Source: Helicobacter sp. 16-1353
Lineage (GTDB): Bacteria > Campylobacterota > Campylobacteria > Campylobacterales > Helicobacteraceae
Length of the DNA stretch: 64,000 nucleotides
Direction of reading: 5' to 3'
Assembly: GCF_003288815.1 (NCBI RefSeq)
Contig: NZ_NHYM01000008.1
Coordinates: 36,968 to 100,967 of the forward strand
Shown: positions 63,921 to 64,000 of the stretch, piece after piece
Numbering within the stretch: position 1 is the stretch's first letter
Layout: each line of letters begins with the position of its first letter
Notes under the pieces: generated by a model
Database searches by the model: none
Told to the model about the DNA's origin: nothing
What the model saw: only the letters and a program-made list of their open reading frames with translations
Position numbers and translations under genes: made by a program

Positions 63921-64000
63921 TTACACTTTGGCTTTATGTTTCTTAAAATAATCTTTTCCTAACTGCCAAATATATCTGCCAATTTTCTTTAAATCGTCAT
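63921..64000 (-). CDS. C-terminal end of a protein running off the window
   Basis: The minus strand is open from the window edge to a TAA at 63921, giving 25 residues: basic, ending GKDYFKKHKAKV, with an aromatic segment GRYIWQLG. Too short to assign a family; the reading frame could be chance. Confidence 0.35.
   Translation of the reverse strand, partial: DDLKKIGRYIWQLGKDYFKKHKAKV

Overview
The window reads as a chromosomal segment of an enteric or enterohepatic-type Helicobacter (Campylobacterota). It is AT-rich, its proteins resemble Helicobacter proteins throughout, and two gene blocks follow an order recalled from H. pylori: rluD / FN3 lipoprotein / trmB / ftsE / ftsX / envC-like / flaG / fliD / fliS, and nudH / lysC / hobA / holB / folP. 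No insertion sequence, CRISPR array or rRNA operon is seen. There is one tRNA gene, with a CAU anticodon.

Layout. 1-4.6 kb (mostly -): a partial M20 peptidase, the DNA glycosylase MagIII, a TPR-glycosyltransferase and flagellin FlaA. 4.7-8 kb (+): an FNT channel, a sugar isomerase/epimerase-like protein and an MFS carrier, followed by degenerate tandem copies of the MFS 3' end. 8-13 kb (-): an autotransporter with a poly-G tract, two small ORFs and a porin. 13-17.2 kb: ThiF/MoeB, an MBL hydrolase, a dGTPase-like protein and ArgD. 18-22 kb (+): a MidA-like methyltransferase and the cytochrome bc1 operon petABC. 22.1-22.6 kb: trmL. 22.7-33.9 kb (-): one long, tightly packed run from rluD through ftsEX-envC and flaG-fliD-fliS-fliT to dapD. 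34-40 kb (+): rodA, the tRNA, and a dispersed DsbL / DsbI / aryl-sulfate sulfotransferase set separated by long repeat-rich spacers. 40.1-46.1 kb (+): a three-gene envelope locus consisting of a CDP-glycerol-type transferase, a YidC-sulfatase fusion and a methyltransferase. 46.4-52.6 kb: an MFS exporter and the nudH-lysC-hobA-holB-folP operon. 52.7-58.2 kb: hemW, ybeY, speA, cysE and a GT2 glycosyltransferase. 58.4-63.2 kb: a TolC-MacA-MacB-type efflux operon.

Main points. Three genes carry four G8-G11 tracts, and in the sequence as given all three are frame-shifted. Restoring the frame gives uninterrupted proteins of 976, 635 and 398 residues. The 40-46 kb locus combines two of these switchable genes with an unusual YidC-sulfatase fusion and is the best candidate for an undescribed system, perhaps a switchable glycerol-phosphate-type envelope decoration. 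A second theme is the hexamer AGATTC/GAATCT, which is very dense in places and writes Asp-Ser/Glu-Ser-rich inserts into many otherwise ordinary proteins. A third is a small dispersed repeat (17-bp form AAAACGAAGTTTCCTTG and a 27-bp form) found in spacers, at the start of one small ORF and in frame inside the MidA-like gene.
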